A DNA stretch of 64,000 nucleotides, taken from the NCBI RefSeq assembly GCF_015353075.1, contig NZ_CP064187.1, positions 1,798,001 through 1,862,000 on the forward strand, read 5' to 3'. The stretch comes from Rhizobium sp. 007. Lineage in GTDB: Bacteria > Pseudomonadota > Alphaproteobacteria > Rhizobiales > Rhizobiaceae. This document shows positions 46,065 through 54,530 of the stretch, piece by piece. Each line of letters opens with the position of its first letter. Positions within the stretch are counted from its first letter, which is position 1. The translations under genes were made by a program, and so were the position numbers. The notes beneath the pieces are model-generated. The model saw nothing but the letters and a program-made list of their open reading frames with translations, had not been told where the DNA came from and searched no databases.

Positions 46065-46744
46065 TCGGCCCCTCCGCAAGCGCAGCCGAGCTGATCGCGC
46101 ATCTGCAGACGCTGCGCTCGGAGGAGAACATTGCCGGCATGATCCGCTTCGGCATCGTCACCGGTAGCGCGCTCGGCATCTCCAATCCCGATCTCCAGAA
46201 AATCGCCCGCCTTGCGAAGAAGGACCACGCCCGCGCGCAGGAGCTTTGGCAAAGCGATATCCGCGAGGCACGCATGCTGGCGCTCTACACAGCCGAGCCG
46301 AAGAAGCTCACGCCCGCCGAAGCCTGCCGCTGGGTAAAGGATTTCAACTCCTGGGAAATCGTCGATTGCGCCGCAGACCTCTTCGTCGAGGCGAGGCTCG
46401 ATGACGTGATTTTGCAATTTGCCGCCGACGATCGCGAATTCGTCCGCCGCACCGCCTTCGCCATGATCGCCGGCGCTGCTGTCCACCGCAAGCAGGACCC
46501 GGACGAAACTCTCCTCGCCTGGCTCCCCTTGATCGAGGCGCATTCCGGCGACCCGCGCAACTTCGTGCGCAAAGCCGTCAACTGGGCGCTGCGCAACATC
46601 GGCAAGCGCAGCCGCGACTGCCACGCCCCGGCTCTGGCCCTCGCCGAACGCCTTGCCGCAAGCCCCGACAAGATCGCCCGCTGGATCGGCAAGGACGCCG
46701 TCAGGGCGTTGACCAATGAGAAGGTAATGGGGCGATGGACCTAG
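46061..46744 (+). CDS. AlkD-like DNA alkylation repair protein
   Basis: A 227-residue all-helical protein of the HEAT-repeat DNA alkylation repair family (AlkD/AlkC-like). Blocks are IRFGIVTGSALGISNPDLQK, DIREARMLALYTAEPKKLTP, CRWVKDFNSWEIVDCAADLF and NFVRKAVNWALRNIGKRS. AlkD removes positively charged alkylated bases without base flipping. The aromatic and Asp residues of the active cleft (W..DFNSWEIVD) appear retained, but activity is inferred. It overlaps the upstream dehydrogenase gene by ATGA, so the pair is co-translated despite unrelated roles. Confidence 0.85.
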   Translation: MIGPSASAAELIAHLQTLRSEENIAGMIRFGIVTGSALGISNPDLQKIARLAKKDHARAQELWQSDIREARMLALYTAEPKKLTPAEACRWVKDFNSWEIVDCAADLFVEARLDDVILQFAADDREFVRRTAFAMIAGAAVHRKQDPDETLLAWLPLIEAHSGDPRNFVRKAVNWALRNIGKRSRDCHAPALALAERLAASPDKIARWIGKDAVRALTNEKVMGRWT

Positions 46745-47015
46745 GAGCCCGGCGAGTGCGAGCATGAGGGAATGCAACGGCAGATGCGACGTTCGCTATT
46801 TGCAGCATCGTGTCTGCGCCGTGAATGACTGATGCGACGTTTAAGGGCCTTCCGCGCCCAAGGACTTGGGCGCACTGGTCTGTGACGAGCACAGGCATGA
46901 GGCGGGGCAATGACAGCACAAAACAGCAACGTTGCCGGTGCGGTTACTTGACCGCGATAGCCGCGATAATAGGCGGCACGTGCCAACCTTGCTCCTCCCG
47001 CACAATGGCTAGACC

Positions 47016-47504
47016 TCAATCCTCGCTGGACTTCGCATTGTCCAGGACCATGTAATCAAGCGGCAGCTGCGTCGAATACTTGATCTGCTCCATGGCGAAA
47101 GCCGAGGAAACGTCGCGGATCTCGATCTTGGCGATCAGCCGCTTGTAGAAGGCGTCGTAGGCGGCGATATCCGGCACGACCACGCGCAGCAGGTAATCGA
47201 CGTCGCCGCTCATGCGGTAGAATTCGACCACTTCGGGAAAGTCCGAGACGACTTCGGAAAAACGCCTCAGCCACTCGATCGAATGCGTCGCCGTGCGGAT
47301 CGAGACGAAAACCGTGACCTTCGTGTTGACCTTCTCGGGGTCGAGGATGGCGACGCGGCGCTTGATCACGCCGTCCTCTTCCATCTTCTGGATACGGCGC
47401 CAGCACGGCGTTGTCGAAAGCCCCACCTTCTTGGCGAGATCGGCAACTGCCAAAGTCGAATCTTCTTGCAAAAGACGCAGTATCTTGCGGTCGAGACGGT
47501 CCAT
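47016..47504 (-). CDS. Lrp/AsnC-family regulator
   Basis: A 162-residue regulator. Residues 1-60 are the helix-turn-helix (MDRLDRKILRLLQEDSTLAV, then VGLSTTPCWRRIQKMEEDGV) and residues 65-150 are the ligand-binding RAM domain (VNTKVTVFVSIRTATHSIEW; GDVDYLLRVVVPDIAAYDAF). Such proteins sense amino acids and control their transport or catabolism. ATG 47504 is chosen; the upstream in-frame extension overlaps the neighbouring gene. Target unknown, as neighbours are DNA-repair-like genes. Confidence 0.92.
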   Translation of the reverse strand: MDRLDRKILRLLQEDSTLAVADLAKKVGLSTTPCWRRIQKMEEDGVIKRRVAILDPEKVNTKVTVFVSIRTATHSIEWLRRFSEVVSDFPEVVEFYRMSGDVDYLLRVVVPDIAAYDAFYKRLIAKIEIRDVSSAFAMEQIKYSTQLPLDYMVLDNAKSSED

Positions 47505-47572
47505 ATGCGAAAGCCCTTTTCGAATTATTTTCTCTATATAACGCGATTCCGGCGCCAGAAAAGAATTTTGTT

Positions 47573-48208
47573 TCAGGATATGAGCAATTTTACTCTGTTC
47601 CGCAGCACCGGAAGCAGTTCCTCGTCGAACCAGGGATTGCGCTTCAGCCAGCCGCTGTTGCGCCAACTCGGATGCGGCAGCGGCAAGACCGCCGGACTGC
47701 GGTTTGAAAACAGCGTCTCGCGCCACGCCTTCACCGTTTCGGTCATGTTCGGCTTGCGCAATCCGCTCATATGCCATGCCTGGGCATATTGCCCCACAGT
47801 GAGCACAAGCTCGATCTGCGGCATCCGATCGATCACCCTCTGGCGCCAGAGCGGCGCGCATTCCCGTCTCGGCGGCAGGTCGCTGCCCTTGGCGTCGTAG
47901 CCCGGAAAACAGAAGCCCATCGGCACGATCGCGAACCGCTTTGCATCGTAGAATGTCTCGCGCTCCACCCGCAGCCAGTCGCGCAGACGGTCGCCGGAGG
48001 CATCGTTGAAGGGAATGCCGCTTTCATGCACCCTAAGGCCTGGCGCCTGGCCGGCAATCAGGATGCGCGCGGTGGACGACATCACGACGACCGGCCGCGG
48101 CTCGTGCGGAAGCCGATCGTCGGCCCGCAGTGGCCGATCGCGGCAGATGCGACAGTGCGCAATTTCGCTGTGCAGCGCGGCAAGCGCCGCTTCGCCCGTC
48201 ACTGCCAT
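47573..48208 (-). CDS. Uracil-DNA glycosylase superfamily protein
   Basis: A 211-residue protein of the UDG superfamily. Motif A is RILIAGQAPGLRVHESGIPF, the substrate loop is NDASGDRLRDWL, the middle has MGFCFPGYDAKGSDLPPRRE with a conserved Cys, and motif B is LPLPHPSWRNSGW (HPS with Asn nearby). It differs from Ung (family 1) and lacks the full cysteine set of family 4, so substrate is uncertain. It starts 10 bp before the nuclease gene ends, so the two are co-translated. Confidence 0.82.
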   Translation of the reverse strand: MAVTGEAALAALHSEIAHCRICRDRPLRADDRLPHEPRPVVVMSSTARILIAGQAPGLRVHESGIPFNDASGDRLRDWLRVERETFYDAKRFAIVPMGFCFPGYDAKGSDLPPRRECAPLWRQRVIDRMPQIELVLTVGQYAQAWHMSGLRKPNMTETVKAWRETLFSNRSPAVLPLPHPSWRNSGWLKRNPWFDEELLPVLRNRVKLLIS

Positions 48209-48753
48209 CCCCTCACCTGCCGGACAAGCCGCCTCGCATCCTCGAATCCCGATTGCCTGTGCTCATGGTCGCGCACGTCGCGCGGCCGCTCGAATGTCCC
48301 CGCCCAGAGACCTGCCCTTTCCGCCCGCGCCCACTCCTCTTCCCGCTCGTAGTTCCCATAAGAGACGGCCATGCCTCTCGCCACCATCTCTCCGTTGAGA
48401 TCGATGCCGCCGCTCCGGCAGACGACGAGCAGCCGGTCATACTGGTCCCGTTCGGCGCCGCCGCATCGGGTATCCCGGCCAGCCACCAGACCCTGCAATG
48501 TCTCTTTTGCCTCCCGGCCGCAGGCCCAGCGCCTTCCGCCGCGCTCGCAGATCTGGTTGAGCTCCGGCGCATCGATGCCCTTCAGCCGCATGCGTTCGGC
48601 ACCGATCGTCAGGCTGTCGCCGTCTGCCGCATGAAATTGGCCGGCGTGAACGGTATCGGGCTTGTCGTTGAGCTTTGCGGCGATCAGCCAGATCAGCGCG
48701 AGCATTGCGAAAGCTGTGACACCGTCGCGTATCGTTTCGAAACCACGCGCCAC
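48199..48753 (-). CDS. Thermonuclease-family (SNase) protein
   Basis: A 184-residue staphylococcal-nuclease-fold protein. Residues 12-27 form a membrane anchor or uncleaved signal. Catalytic landmarks are DGDSLTIG (Ca2+ Asp region), MRLKGIDAPE (catalytic Arg) and DQYDRLLV with the second Arg. A CYS-bearing middle (ICERGGRRWACG) is common in secreted rhizobial members. It probably cuts DNA or RNA in the periplasm or outside. Its 3' end overlaps the UDG-like gene by 10 bp; it is divergent from the histidine kinase gene. Confidence 0.88.
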   Translation of the reverse strand: MARGFETIRDGVTAFAMLALIWLIAAKLNDKPDTVHAGQFHAADGDSLTIGAERMRLKGIDAPELNQICERGGRRWACGREAKETLQGLVAGRDTRCGGAERDQYDRLLVVCRSGGIDLNGEMVARGMAVSYGNYEREEEWARAERAGLWAGTFERPRDVRDHEHRQSGFEDARRLVRQVRGWQ

Positions 48754-48858
48754 GCTTTCGCCTCCTTGAAAAACAAACCGTTGGCAAAAATGGCAAACAA
48801 CTTCTTAAGAATTGCGGGTTACGGTGGAACCATCCGCGGATCAAGTATCATTGTGCAC

Positions 48859-50394
48859 ATGAGTACCGGCGTTAGCACATCGACCGATAAGATTATCGTC
48901 GACAAATCCCGCAGTCACCGCAACAAGCCTGTCTCCAGGGCTGTGCGGCAGACGCGCGAGCGGCTGCAATCCGGCCATTCCTCCGCCGCCGCCTTCGATC
49001 GGGACGCGCTCAGGATGTATATGAGCGCCTTCATTCAGGGCGCGTCGATCATGCCGCTCTTCGTCATCATCATTGCGGTCCTCGGCATCTATTTCACCGG
49101 CAACACACAAATCTTCCTCTGGGCCGTACTGACGCTGACTGCCTATGCGGCAAACGTCTATCTCGTGCGCCGCGCCCGCAAAAAGGAGATAACTCCGGAA
49201 TCGGCGCGCAAATGGCGCCGCGTCTTGCTTTTCGGCCAGCTGATGATCGGCAGCTGCTGGGCCGTCTTTGCGCTTCAGGACTGCAGCGCCTGCGATCCCT
49301 CCGGCTTCATCCTTTTTAAGGGCGCGACGCTTCTCATCGCACTTTCCGTTACGGCAATGTCGAATTTCATGCTGACGCCCGCCGTGCTCGTTGCCTTCGC
49401 ACCCTCCGTCGTGGCACTCGCTGCAAAGGCCGGCATCTCGCGCGACCTGCTTGAGCTCAGCCTCACTGCCGTTTTCACGACGACCATCATTTTCTTCAAC
49501 TACATCAGCGACCGCCTCTTCCAGTCGAACCTCAAGATCCTCTCCTTCCAGTCGGAAAAGGACGACTTGATCGCCGAGCTCGAAGTCGCCAAATCCATGT
49601 CCGACGAAGCGCGCCGGCGCGCGGAAGAGGCCAACCTTGCCAAGTCGCGCTTCCTCGCCTCCATGTCACATGAGCTGCGCACGCCGCTGAACGCCATCCT
49701 CGGCTTCTCCGAGGTGATGTCGGCCGAGGTCATGGGCCCGCTGAACAATCCGACCTACAAGGAATATACGAACGACATCCACCGCTCCGGCCAGCATCTG
49801 CTGAACCTCATCAACGAGATCCTCGACCTATCGCGCATCGAGGCCGGGAAATACGAGCTCATCGAAGAAGCGATCTCGCTCCTTGATATCGCGGAAGATT
49901 GCATCGGCATGGTGCAACTGCGTGCCAGGGGCAAGAACATTTCCATCACCCAACAGTTCGAACCGGAGCTGCCGTCAGTCTGGGCCGACGAGAAGTCGTT
50001 GCGCCAGGTGGTGCTGAACCTGCTCTCAAACGCAGTGAAGTTCACGCCGCAAGGCGGTGAAATCCATGTCAAGGTCGGCTGGACGGCAGGTGGCGGCCAG
50101 TACATCTCCATCAAGGACAACGGCCCTGGCATTCCCGAGGACGAAATCCCCGTCGTGCTCTCCGCCTTCGGCCAGGGCTCGATCGCCATCAAAAGCGCCG
50201 AACAGGGCACCGGCCTCGGCCTGCCGATCGTCCAGGCGATCCTTGCCAAGCATGACGGCCAATTTGTCCTGAAATCAAAGCTGCGCGAAGGCACCGAAGT
50301 GATCGCCATCCTGCCTGCCCGGCGCGTGCTGCAGAGCCTGCCCGCCGTCGAGGAAGCGCAGCCCGTTTCCCGCAAGCGGAAGAGCTTCGCTTAA
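48859..50394 (+). CDS. Sensor histidine kinase, PleC/DivJ-like
   Basis: A 511-residue sensor kinase. The N-terminal ~220 residues have about six hydrophobic segments (near 62-80, 85-100, 122-140, 155-173, 175-190 and 200-216). The dimerisation domain has SHELRTPLNAILGFSEVM with phosphoacceptor His271. The ATPase domain shows NLLSNAVKF, DNGPGIPED and GTGLGLPIV. The stretch EVMGPLNNPTYKEYTNDIHR, then SGQHLLNLINEILDLSRIEA, is like that of the cell-cycle kinases PleC, DivJ and PdhS, which act on DivK. That link is inferred from sequence alone. ATG 48859 is likely; ATG 48790 is possible. Confidence 0.88.
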   Translation: MSTGVSTSTDKIIVDKSRSHRNKPVSRAVRQTRERLQSGHSSAAAFDRDALRMYMSAFIQGASIMPLFVIIIAVLGIYFTGNTQIFLWAVLTLTAYAANVYLVRRARKKEITPESARKWRRVLLFGQLMIGSCWAVFALQDCSACDPSGFILFKGATLLIALSVTAMSNFMLTPAVLVAFAPSVVALAAKAGISRDLLELSLTAVFTTTIIFFNYISDRLFQSNLKILSFQSEKDDLIAELEVAKSMSDEARRRAEEANLAKSRFLASMSHELRTPLNAILGFSEVMSAEVMGPLNNPTYKEYTNDIHRSGQHLLNLINEILDLSRIEAGKYELIEEAISLLDIAEDCIGMVQLRARGKNISITQQFEPELPSVWADEKSLRQVVLNLLSNAVKFTPQGGEIHVKVGWTAGGGQYISIKDNGPGIPEDEIPVVLSAFGQGSIAIKSAEQGTGLGLPIVQAILAKHDGQFVLKSKLREGTEVIAILPARRVLQSLPAVEEAQPVSRKRKSFA

Positions 50395-50430
50395 TCTCGG
50401 CAATCTGCGCGAAACCAGGGTGACAGATCA

Positions 50431-50913
50431 GTGCAAATGATATTGACCGTCAGAGAGGAAAGCCCGCGGCAAGATGACGTGGCGTCGCTTCTCTTACTGT
50501 CCGATGCAGTTGCGGCTTCGCTCTATCCCGGCGAGTATCGAAGGCCGCTCAATCCGGAGGCATTATCCGCACCACATATTTCAGTCTTTGTCGCACGCAC
50601 TGGCGATCTTTCCGCAGCAGGGTGCTGCGCGCTCGTCGACGATCATGATGGCACGGCGGAGCTCAAGCGGATGATCGTGGATCAGAGGGTCAGACAAAGG
50701 GGCGTTGGAAGAGCACTGTTGCAAGCCGTGGAAGCAGCGGCCTTGTCCAAAGGAATTCGTCTTATCAAGATGGAAGTCGGTATCAGGAATACGGATGGAC
50801 AAAGCCTGTATCGTTGCGCCGGATACAAGGAGCGCGGCCCCTTCGGCGCCTACAGGCCGTCACCGATCAGCCTGTTTTTCGAAAAAGCGATCGGAGAAAA
50901 TCCTGATGCCTGA
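50431..50913 (+). CDS. GNAT acetyltransferase
   Basis: A 160-residue GNAT N-acetyltransferase. The acetyl-CoA-binding motif A is MIVDQRVRQRGVGRALLQAV (RQRGVGRAL at 88-96). Motif B follows as IRLIKMEVGIRNTDGQSLYR and the end AGYKERGPFG is typical. Target unknown; close relatives act on small amines or proteins. GTG 50431 is used because AGGGTGA lies 7 nt upstream; ATG 50437 is an alternative. It follows the kinase gene by 36 bp and may be co-transcribed. Confidence 0.88.
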   Translation: MQMILTVREESPRQDDVASLLLLSDAVAASLYPGEYRRPLNPEALSAPHISVFVARTGDLSAAGCCALVDDHDGTAELKRMIVDQRVRQRGVGRALLQAVEAAALSKGIRLIKMEVGIRNTDGQSLYRCAGYKERGPFGAYRPSPISLFFEKAIGENPDA

Positions 50914-50924
50914 CGCCATCCGCC

Positions 50925-51317
50925 TCAGGCGAAGACGATCGCGATGAGGCGCGTGCCGATCGTGACGAGAAGATAGAGCCCGCACGCGGCAATCGCGCAG
51001 AGGACGGCAAAGGAGCCAAGATCCTTCGCATGTTTGCCGACCATCGAGATTTCCGGCGAGATGCGGTCGATCACCTCCTCGATTGCCGTATTCAGCGCCT
51101 CGACGGCGAAGAGCACCAGAAACAGCACGACGGCAATCATCATTTCCCACCGCGATGCACCGACGGCGGCAAGCAGGATCAGCGAAACCGCGGCAAAAAG
51201 CAGCTCCTGCCGGAAAGCCGATTCCTTGATCAGGCGCTGGAAGCCCGCCCAGGAATAGACGGCGGCAGCGAAGAAATGGCTCACACCCGTCAGTTTGCCT
51301 ATGGCAGGTTTGGTCAA
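50925..51317 (-). CDS. dgkA: Diacylglycerol kinase DgkA
   Basis: A 130-residue inner-membrane kinase that phosphorylates diacylglycerol, recycling lipid from glucan synthesis. It has three transmembrane helices and the motif FAVEALNTAIEEVIDRISPE, which is the DgkA signature, plus HFFAAAVYSWAGFQRLIKES at the start. I choose TTG 51317 with CGAGGG 6 nt upstream, because no ATG gives family length. In rhizobia DgkA is useful with phosphoglycerol transfer to cyclic glucans, which may link it to the LTA-synthase-like gene at 5127-7067. Convergent with the GNAT gene. Confidence 0.93.
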   Translation of the reverse strand: MTKPAIGKLTGVSHFFAAAVYSWAGFQRLIKESAFRQELLFAAVSLILLAAVGASRWEMMIAVVLFLVLFAVEALNTAIEEVIDRISPEISMVGKHAKDLGSFAVLCAIAACGLYLLVTIGTRLIAIVFA

Positions 51318-51439
51318 AGCGCGCCCTCGTCTTGCAGTCGGCGGCGGCCGCAGCCGCCGTCTATCGGTCAAAATGCGAATACCGGTTCCAGGCTTCCGCC
51401 GCAAGCACCCGTCATCCATCTGACACAAAGCCGCAGCGC

Positions 51440-52456
51440 TCAGTGTCTGTTGGTAACGCCCGCCTGCGAGAATGTCGCCATTCCGGAATGGCAGGCCGCG
51501 GCGGCCTTCACGATGCCGGCGGCAAGGGCCGCACCCGTCCCCTCGCCAAGCCGCATGCCGAGCGAAAGAAGCGGCGTTTTGCCGAGCATCTCGATCGCCC
51601 TGAGATGCCCCGGTTCGCCTGAGACATGGCCGATCAGGCAGTGATCGAGCGCCGACGGATTGGCCGCCTGCAGGATGGCGCCTGCCGCCGTCGCCACATA
51701 GCCGTCGATCAGCACCGGTATCTTTTCGACGCGCGCAGCAAGAATGGCGCCGGCCATTGCCGCAATCTCGCGGCCGCCGAGGCGGCGCATGATTTCCAGC
51801 GGATCGTTCAGATGGTCGCGATGCAGCTCGACAGCGCGCTCGACGGCTGCCACCTTGCGCTCCAGCATCTCGCCCTCGGAACCGGTTCCCGGGCCGACCC
51901 AGTCGCGCGCCGAGCCGCCGTAAAGCGCGTAATTGATCGCCGCAGCGATCGTCGTGTTGCCGATCCCCATCTCGCCGATGCAGAGCAGGTCCGTGCCACC
52001 CGCAATCGCCTCCATGCCGAAGGCCATGGTCGCCGCGCAGTCGCGCTCGGAAAGTGCTGCCTCTTCGGTGATGTCGCCGGTCGGATAGTCGAGCGCCAGA
52101 TCGAAGACCTTCAGCCCGAGATCGTAGGCGACGCAGATCTGGTTGATCGCCGCACCACCGGCAGCGAAATTCTCCACCATCTGCTGCGTCACCGCCGGCG
52201 GAAAGGGCGTGATGCCCTGTTTCGCCACGCCGTGATTGCCGGCGAAGATCGCAACCAGCGGCCGGTTGACGGCCGGCGCCCTGCCCGTCCAGGCCGCCAG
52301 CCAGAACGCGATCTCCTCGAGCCGCCCGAGCGCGCCCGGCGGCTTCGTCAGCTGCGCGTCGCGCTCGCGCGCTGCCACCAGCGCCGGGGTATCCGGTCCC
52401 GGCAGATCGCGCAGCAGCGCACGGAAATCGTCGAACGGCAGGCCTGAAACGCTCAT
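51440..52456 (-). CDS. cobT: Nicotinate-nucleotide--DMB phosphoribosyltransferase
   Basis: A 338-residue enzyme (CobT in enteric, CobU in Pseudomonas denitrificans naming) that activates 5,6-dimethylbenzimidazole to alpha-ribazole phosphate, the lower-ligand precursor of cobalamin. Landmarks are [56 protein letters not shown] and the catalytic Glu region [11 protein letters not shown] near the end. ATG 52456 has AAGGAAG upstream. It is divergent from cobS, the next enzyme to use its product, with a palindrome between. BluB in this window makes its substrate. Confidence 0.95.
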   Translation of the reverse strand: MSVSGLPFDDFRALLRDLPGPDTPALVAARERDAQLTKPPGALGRLEEIAFWLAAWTGRAPAVNRPLVAIFAGNHGVAKQGITPFPPAVTQQMVENFAAGGAAINQICVAYDLGLKVFDLALDYPTGDITEEAALSERDCAATMAFGMEAIAGGTDLLCIGEMGIGNTTIAAAINYALYGGSARDWVGPGTGSEGEMLERKVAAVERAVELHRDHLNDPLEIMRRLGGREIAAMAGAILAARVEKIPVLIDGYVATAAGAILQAANPSALDHCLIGHVSGEPGHLRAIEMLGKTPLLSLGMRLGEGTGAALAAGIVKAAAACHSGMATFSQAGVTNRH

Positions 52457-52504
52457 GAATGCGGCTTCCTTGTATTTGCTTCTGTCCGGAGATCCGGGGC
52501 CAAC

Positions 52505-52521
52505 TTGTCTTTTGCAGACAA
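52505..52521. promoter_or_regulatory. Inverted repeat in cobT-cobS gap
   Basis: Perfect inverted repeat TTGTCT-TTTGC-AGACAA in the 156-bp gap between divergent cobT and cobS. It is a candidate operator. No cobalamin riboswitch blocks (GCCACTG or B12 box) are visible in this gap, unlike at bluB. Confidence 0.45.
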
Positions 52522-52612
52522 ATCGGCTTCTTTCGTCGCGACTCTATTAAAGGCAGCGGCCAGGCGTCACAACTCGAAAAGCGTCGCACCTTTCATGCAT
52601 GAAGTTGGGGAC

Positions 52613-53395
52613 ATGAACATCAAGGCCTATGCGCTCGACACCGCCCGCGCCGTCGCTTTCCTGAGCCGGCTTCCCGTGCCGCAATGGGTCTTTTGCGCAG
52701 ACGACGGCAAGCTCAGTCGCACGGTACGCGCCTTCCCGCTCGCCGGTATTCTGATCGGCCTTCTTCCAGCCCTCGTCTTTCTCATTCTCCTTGGCCTGCG
52801 CGCCGACCGTCTGATGGCGGCGTTCGTCGCACTCGCCGCCCAGACGCTCATCGTCGGCGCGCTGCACGAGGACGGGCTCTCCGACACTGCCGACGGCATC
52901 GGCGGCGGACGCGACCGCGACCACGCGCTGGCGATCATGAAGGACAGCCGCATCGGCAGCTACGGCGCGATTGCCCTCGTCTTCTCGCTAGCACTTCGCG
53001 CCGCAGCCCTTGCCGCCATCGCCCGCGAGGTCGCCCCCCTTGCCGCCGCCTTCGCTATTCCCGCGGCCGCCTGCCTCAGCCGTGCCGCCCTCGTCTGGCA
53101 CTGGCACCGTCTGCCGCCCGCAAAAACGGACGGCATCGCCGCCTCCTCGGGCCAGCCCGGCGAAAGCGCAATGCATGTCGCGGTCGTGTCGGCCTGCCTC
53201 TTTTCGGCCCTTCTCGTCTGGCCGGCGCTCGGCCTGCTGGCGCTTGTCTGCAGCCTGCTTGCAACCGGCATCGCGGTCATCGCCTTCACGCTCTATATCC
53301 GCCGCAAGCTTGCGGGCCATACGGGGGATACGCTCGGCGCCGCCCAGCAGATTTCCGAAATCGCAGCTTTCTGCGCCCTTGCCACGGCCTTGTGA
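52613..53395 (+). CDS. cobS: Adenosylcobinamide-GDP ribazoletransferase
   Basis: A 260-residue inner-membrane enzyme (CobS; CobV in P. denitrificans naming) that joins adenosylcobinamide-GDP to alpha-ribazole, the last assembly step of cobalamin. The signature [11 protein letters not shown] is at residues 85-95, with [18 protein letters not shown] before it and about six membrane helices. ATG 52613 has GGGG upstream; ATG 52595 is an alternative. Divergent from cobT; DUF1289 follows by 18 bp, and a protease-like gene overlaps that. Confidence 0.93.
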   Translation: MNIKAYALDTARAVAFLSRLPVPQWVFCADDGKLSRTVRAFPLAGILIGLLPALVFLILLGLRADRLMAAFVALAAQTLIVGALHEDGLSDTADGIGGGRDRDHALAIMKDSRIGSYGAIALVFSLALRAAALAAIAREVAPLAAAFAIPAAACLSRAALVWHWHRLPPAKTDGIAASSGQPGESAMHVAVVSACLFSALLVWPALGLLALVCSLLATGIAVIAFTLYIRRKLAGHTGDTLGAAQQISEIAAFCALATAL

Positions 53396-53413
53396 AATCA
53401 CGATATTCCGCTC

Positions 53414-53623
53414 ATGCAAACGCCCTGCATCCACGTATGCTCGATCGATCCCGCAACCGGCTTTTGCACGGGTTGCGGCCGCACGCTTCAGGAGATCGGC
53501 AACTGGATGTCCTATTCGGATGAGGAAAGGCAACGCATCATGACTGTCCTTGCCGCGCGCCTCTTTGCCGAACCGGCGGCCCTGGTCCGCGAGGCGGCCG
53601 CAATGCCGGAGCACCGTTCATGA
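53414..53623 (+). CDS. DUF1289 protein
   Basis: A 69-residue protein with the DUF1289 cysteine pattern: PCIHVCSIDPATGFCTGCGR (Cys5, Cys9, Cys18, Cys21). It probably binds one metal ion, likely zinc or an iron-sulfur species; role unknown. It follows cobS by 18 bp and overlaps the next gene by 4 bp (ATGA), so a cobS-DUF1289-protease operon is likely. Confidence 0.88.
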   Translation: MQTPCIHVCSIDPATGFCTGCGRTLQEIGNWMSYSDEERQRIMTVLAARLFAEPAALVREAAAMPEHRS

Positions 53624-54321
53624 ACCGGCTCGGGCTCTTCCTTCTGATCCTCGCGATCGGCCTTGCGGTGCTCGTCTACAACCACGACAGCGACCGCGTG
53701 CTCGGCATGAACATCGACGATTTCGGGCGCATGGTCTATCTCCTGCCGATCGTGCTGATGCTGTCTGCCGGCATTTGGGCAAGCCGCCGCAGCGCCGGCG
53801 AAACCATGCGCAACCTGATGATCTGGCTGGTCATCATCCTGGCCCTCGCAACCGTCTATCTCTACCGCCAGGACCTGTTCGGCGTCGGCAACCGCCTGCT
53901 TGCCGGCCTCGTGCCTGGCCGTGCCGTCGTCGTCACCACCAGCGAGGGCAGCAGCGAGATCATCCTGCACAAACTGCTGAACGGCCATTTCGAGGCCGAC
54001 GTCTCCGTCAACGGCCAGACGATCCAGATGCTCGTCGATACCGGCGCCAGCATGGTGGCCCTGTCGCATGCGGATGCCGAGCGGATCGGTATCATCCCTG
54101 AAAACCTCACTTATTCGATGACCGTCATGACGGCGAACGGCCGCGCCCGCGCCGCGCCCGTGACGCTCGACCGCATCGCCATCGGCCCCATCGTGCGCAC
54201 CGACGTCGCCGCCAGCGTCGCCGAAGACGGCGCGCTCGACCAGAGCCTGCTCGGCATGAGCTTCCTCCAAACGCTGGGTTCCCTGCAGATGCAGACGGAC
54301 GAGCTCAGGATGCGCGACTAG
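53620..54321 (+). CDS. Retropepsin-like aspartic protease (TIGR02281 type)
   Basis: A 233-residue membrane-anchored protein. Three N-terminal hydrophobic segments (about 4-20, 37-54 and 66-82) are followed by a single-lobe aspartic protease domain with MLVDTGASMVALS (Asp140-Thr-Gly-Ala) and LLGMSFLQTL, as in retropepsins; bacterial members need to dimerise. The domain faces the periplasm. Substrate unknown. It overlaps the DUF1289 gene by ATGA and is probably last in that unit. Confidence 0.88.
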   Translation: MNRLGLFLLILAIGLAVLVYNHDSDRVLGMNIDDFGRMVYLLPIVLMLSAGIWASRRSAGETMRNLMIWLVIILALATVYLYRQDLFGVGNRLLAGLVPGRAVVVTTSEGSSEIILHKLLNGHFEADVSVNGQTIQMLVDTGASMVALSHADAERIGIIPENLTYSMTVMTANGRARAAPVTLDRIAIGPIVRTDVAASVAEDGALDQSLLGMSFLQTLGSLQMQTDELRMRD

Positions 54322-54400
54322 GCTGCAATAGCAGCAACAGGGCGCGCTTCGCCTCATTGCCACGGCCACGTATCTTCGGTGACGACAATGCACCACGCAT

Positions 54401-54416
54401 AGCCAACGGGGTATGG
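54401..54416 (+). repeat. Direct repeat copy 1 upstream of ArsR operon
   Basis: AGCCAACGGGGTATGG. A second copy, AGTCAACGGGGTATGG, differing by one base, is at 54508-54523. This copy lies upstream of the promoter at 54468-54497. Both copies have the same orientation with 107 bp between starts. Candidate binding site of the adjacent ArsR protein. Confidence 0.6.
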
Positions 54417-54467
54417 TAAAATCGTGGATGCCTATTCGGCGATCGGCACATCCGGTCCGCGTTTCAG

Positions 54468-54497
54468 CTTGACTCACTCATACCTCTACGGCTATAC
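54468..54497 (+). promoter_or_regulatory. Probable housekeeping promoter of the ArsR operon
   Basis: CTTGAC (54468-54473), an 18-bp spacer and CTATAC (54492-54497) match the alphaproteobacterial consensus CTTGAC-N17-CTATAT. Transcription would start near 54504, just before the second direct repeat and ATG 54531. Confidence 0.7.
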
Positions 54498-54507
54498 GTA
54501 AATCAAT

Positions 54508-54523
54508 AGTCAACGGGGTATGG
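54508..54523 (+). repeat. Direct repeat copy 2 at ArsR operon start
   Basis: AGTCAACGGGGTATGG, one mismatch to the copy at 54401-54416. It covers the expected transcription start and leader, a position where a bound repressor would block the operon. Confidence 0.6.
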
Positions 54524-54530
54524 ATCCCAA

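Noticed and set aside
46745..47015. Possible gene remnant between the AlkD-like and Lrp genes
   Set aside because: Short frames on both strands but nothing recognisable; treated as empty intergenic sequence.
51318..52589. dgkA frame stays open far upstream through cobT on the same strand
   Set aside because: The upstream part is an out-of-frame reading of cobT; dgkA has its own TTG start with a ribosome site and family length.
52457..52612. Second cobalamin riboswitch in the cobT-cobS gap
   Set aside because: The conserved GCCACTG and B12-box blocks are missing on both strands.
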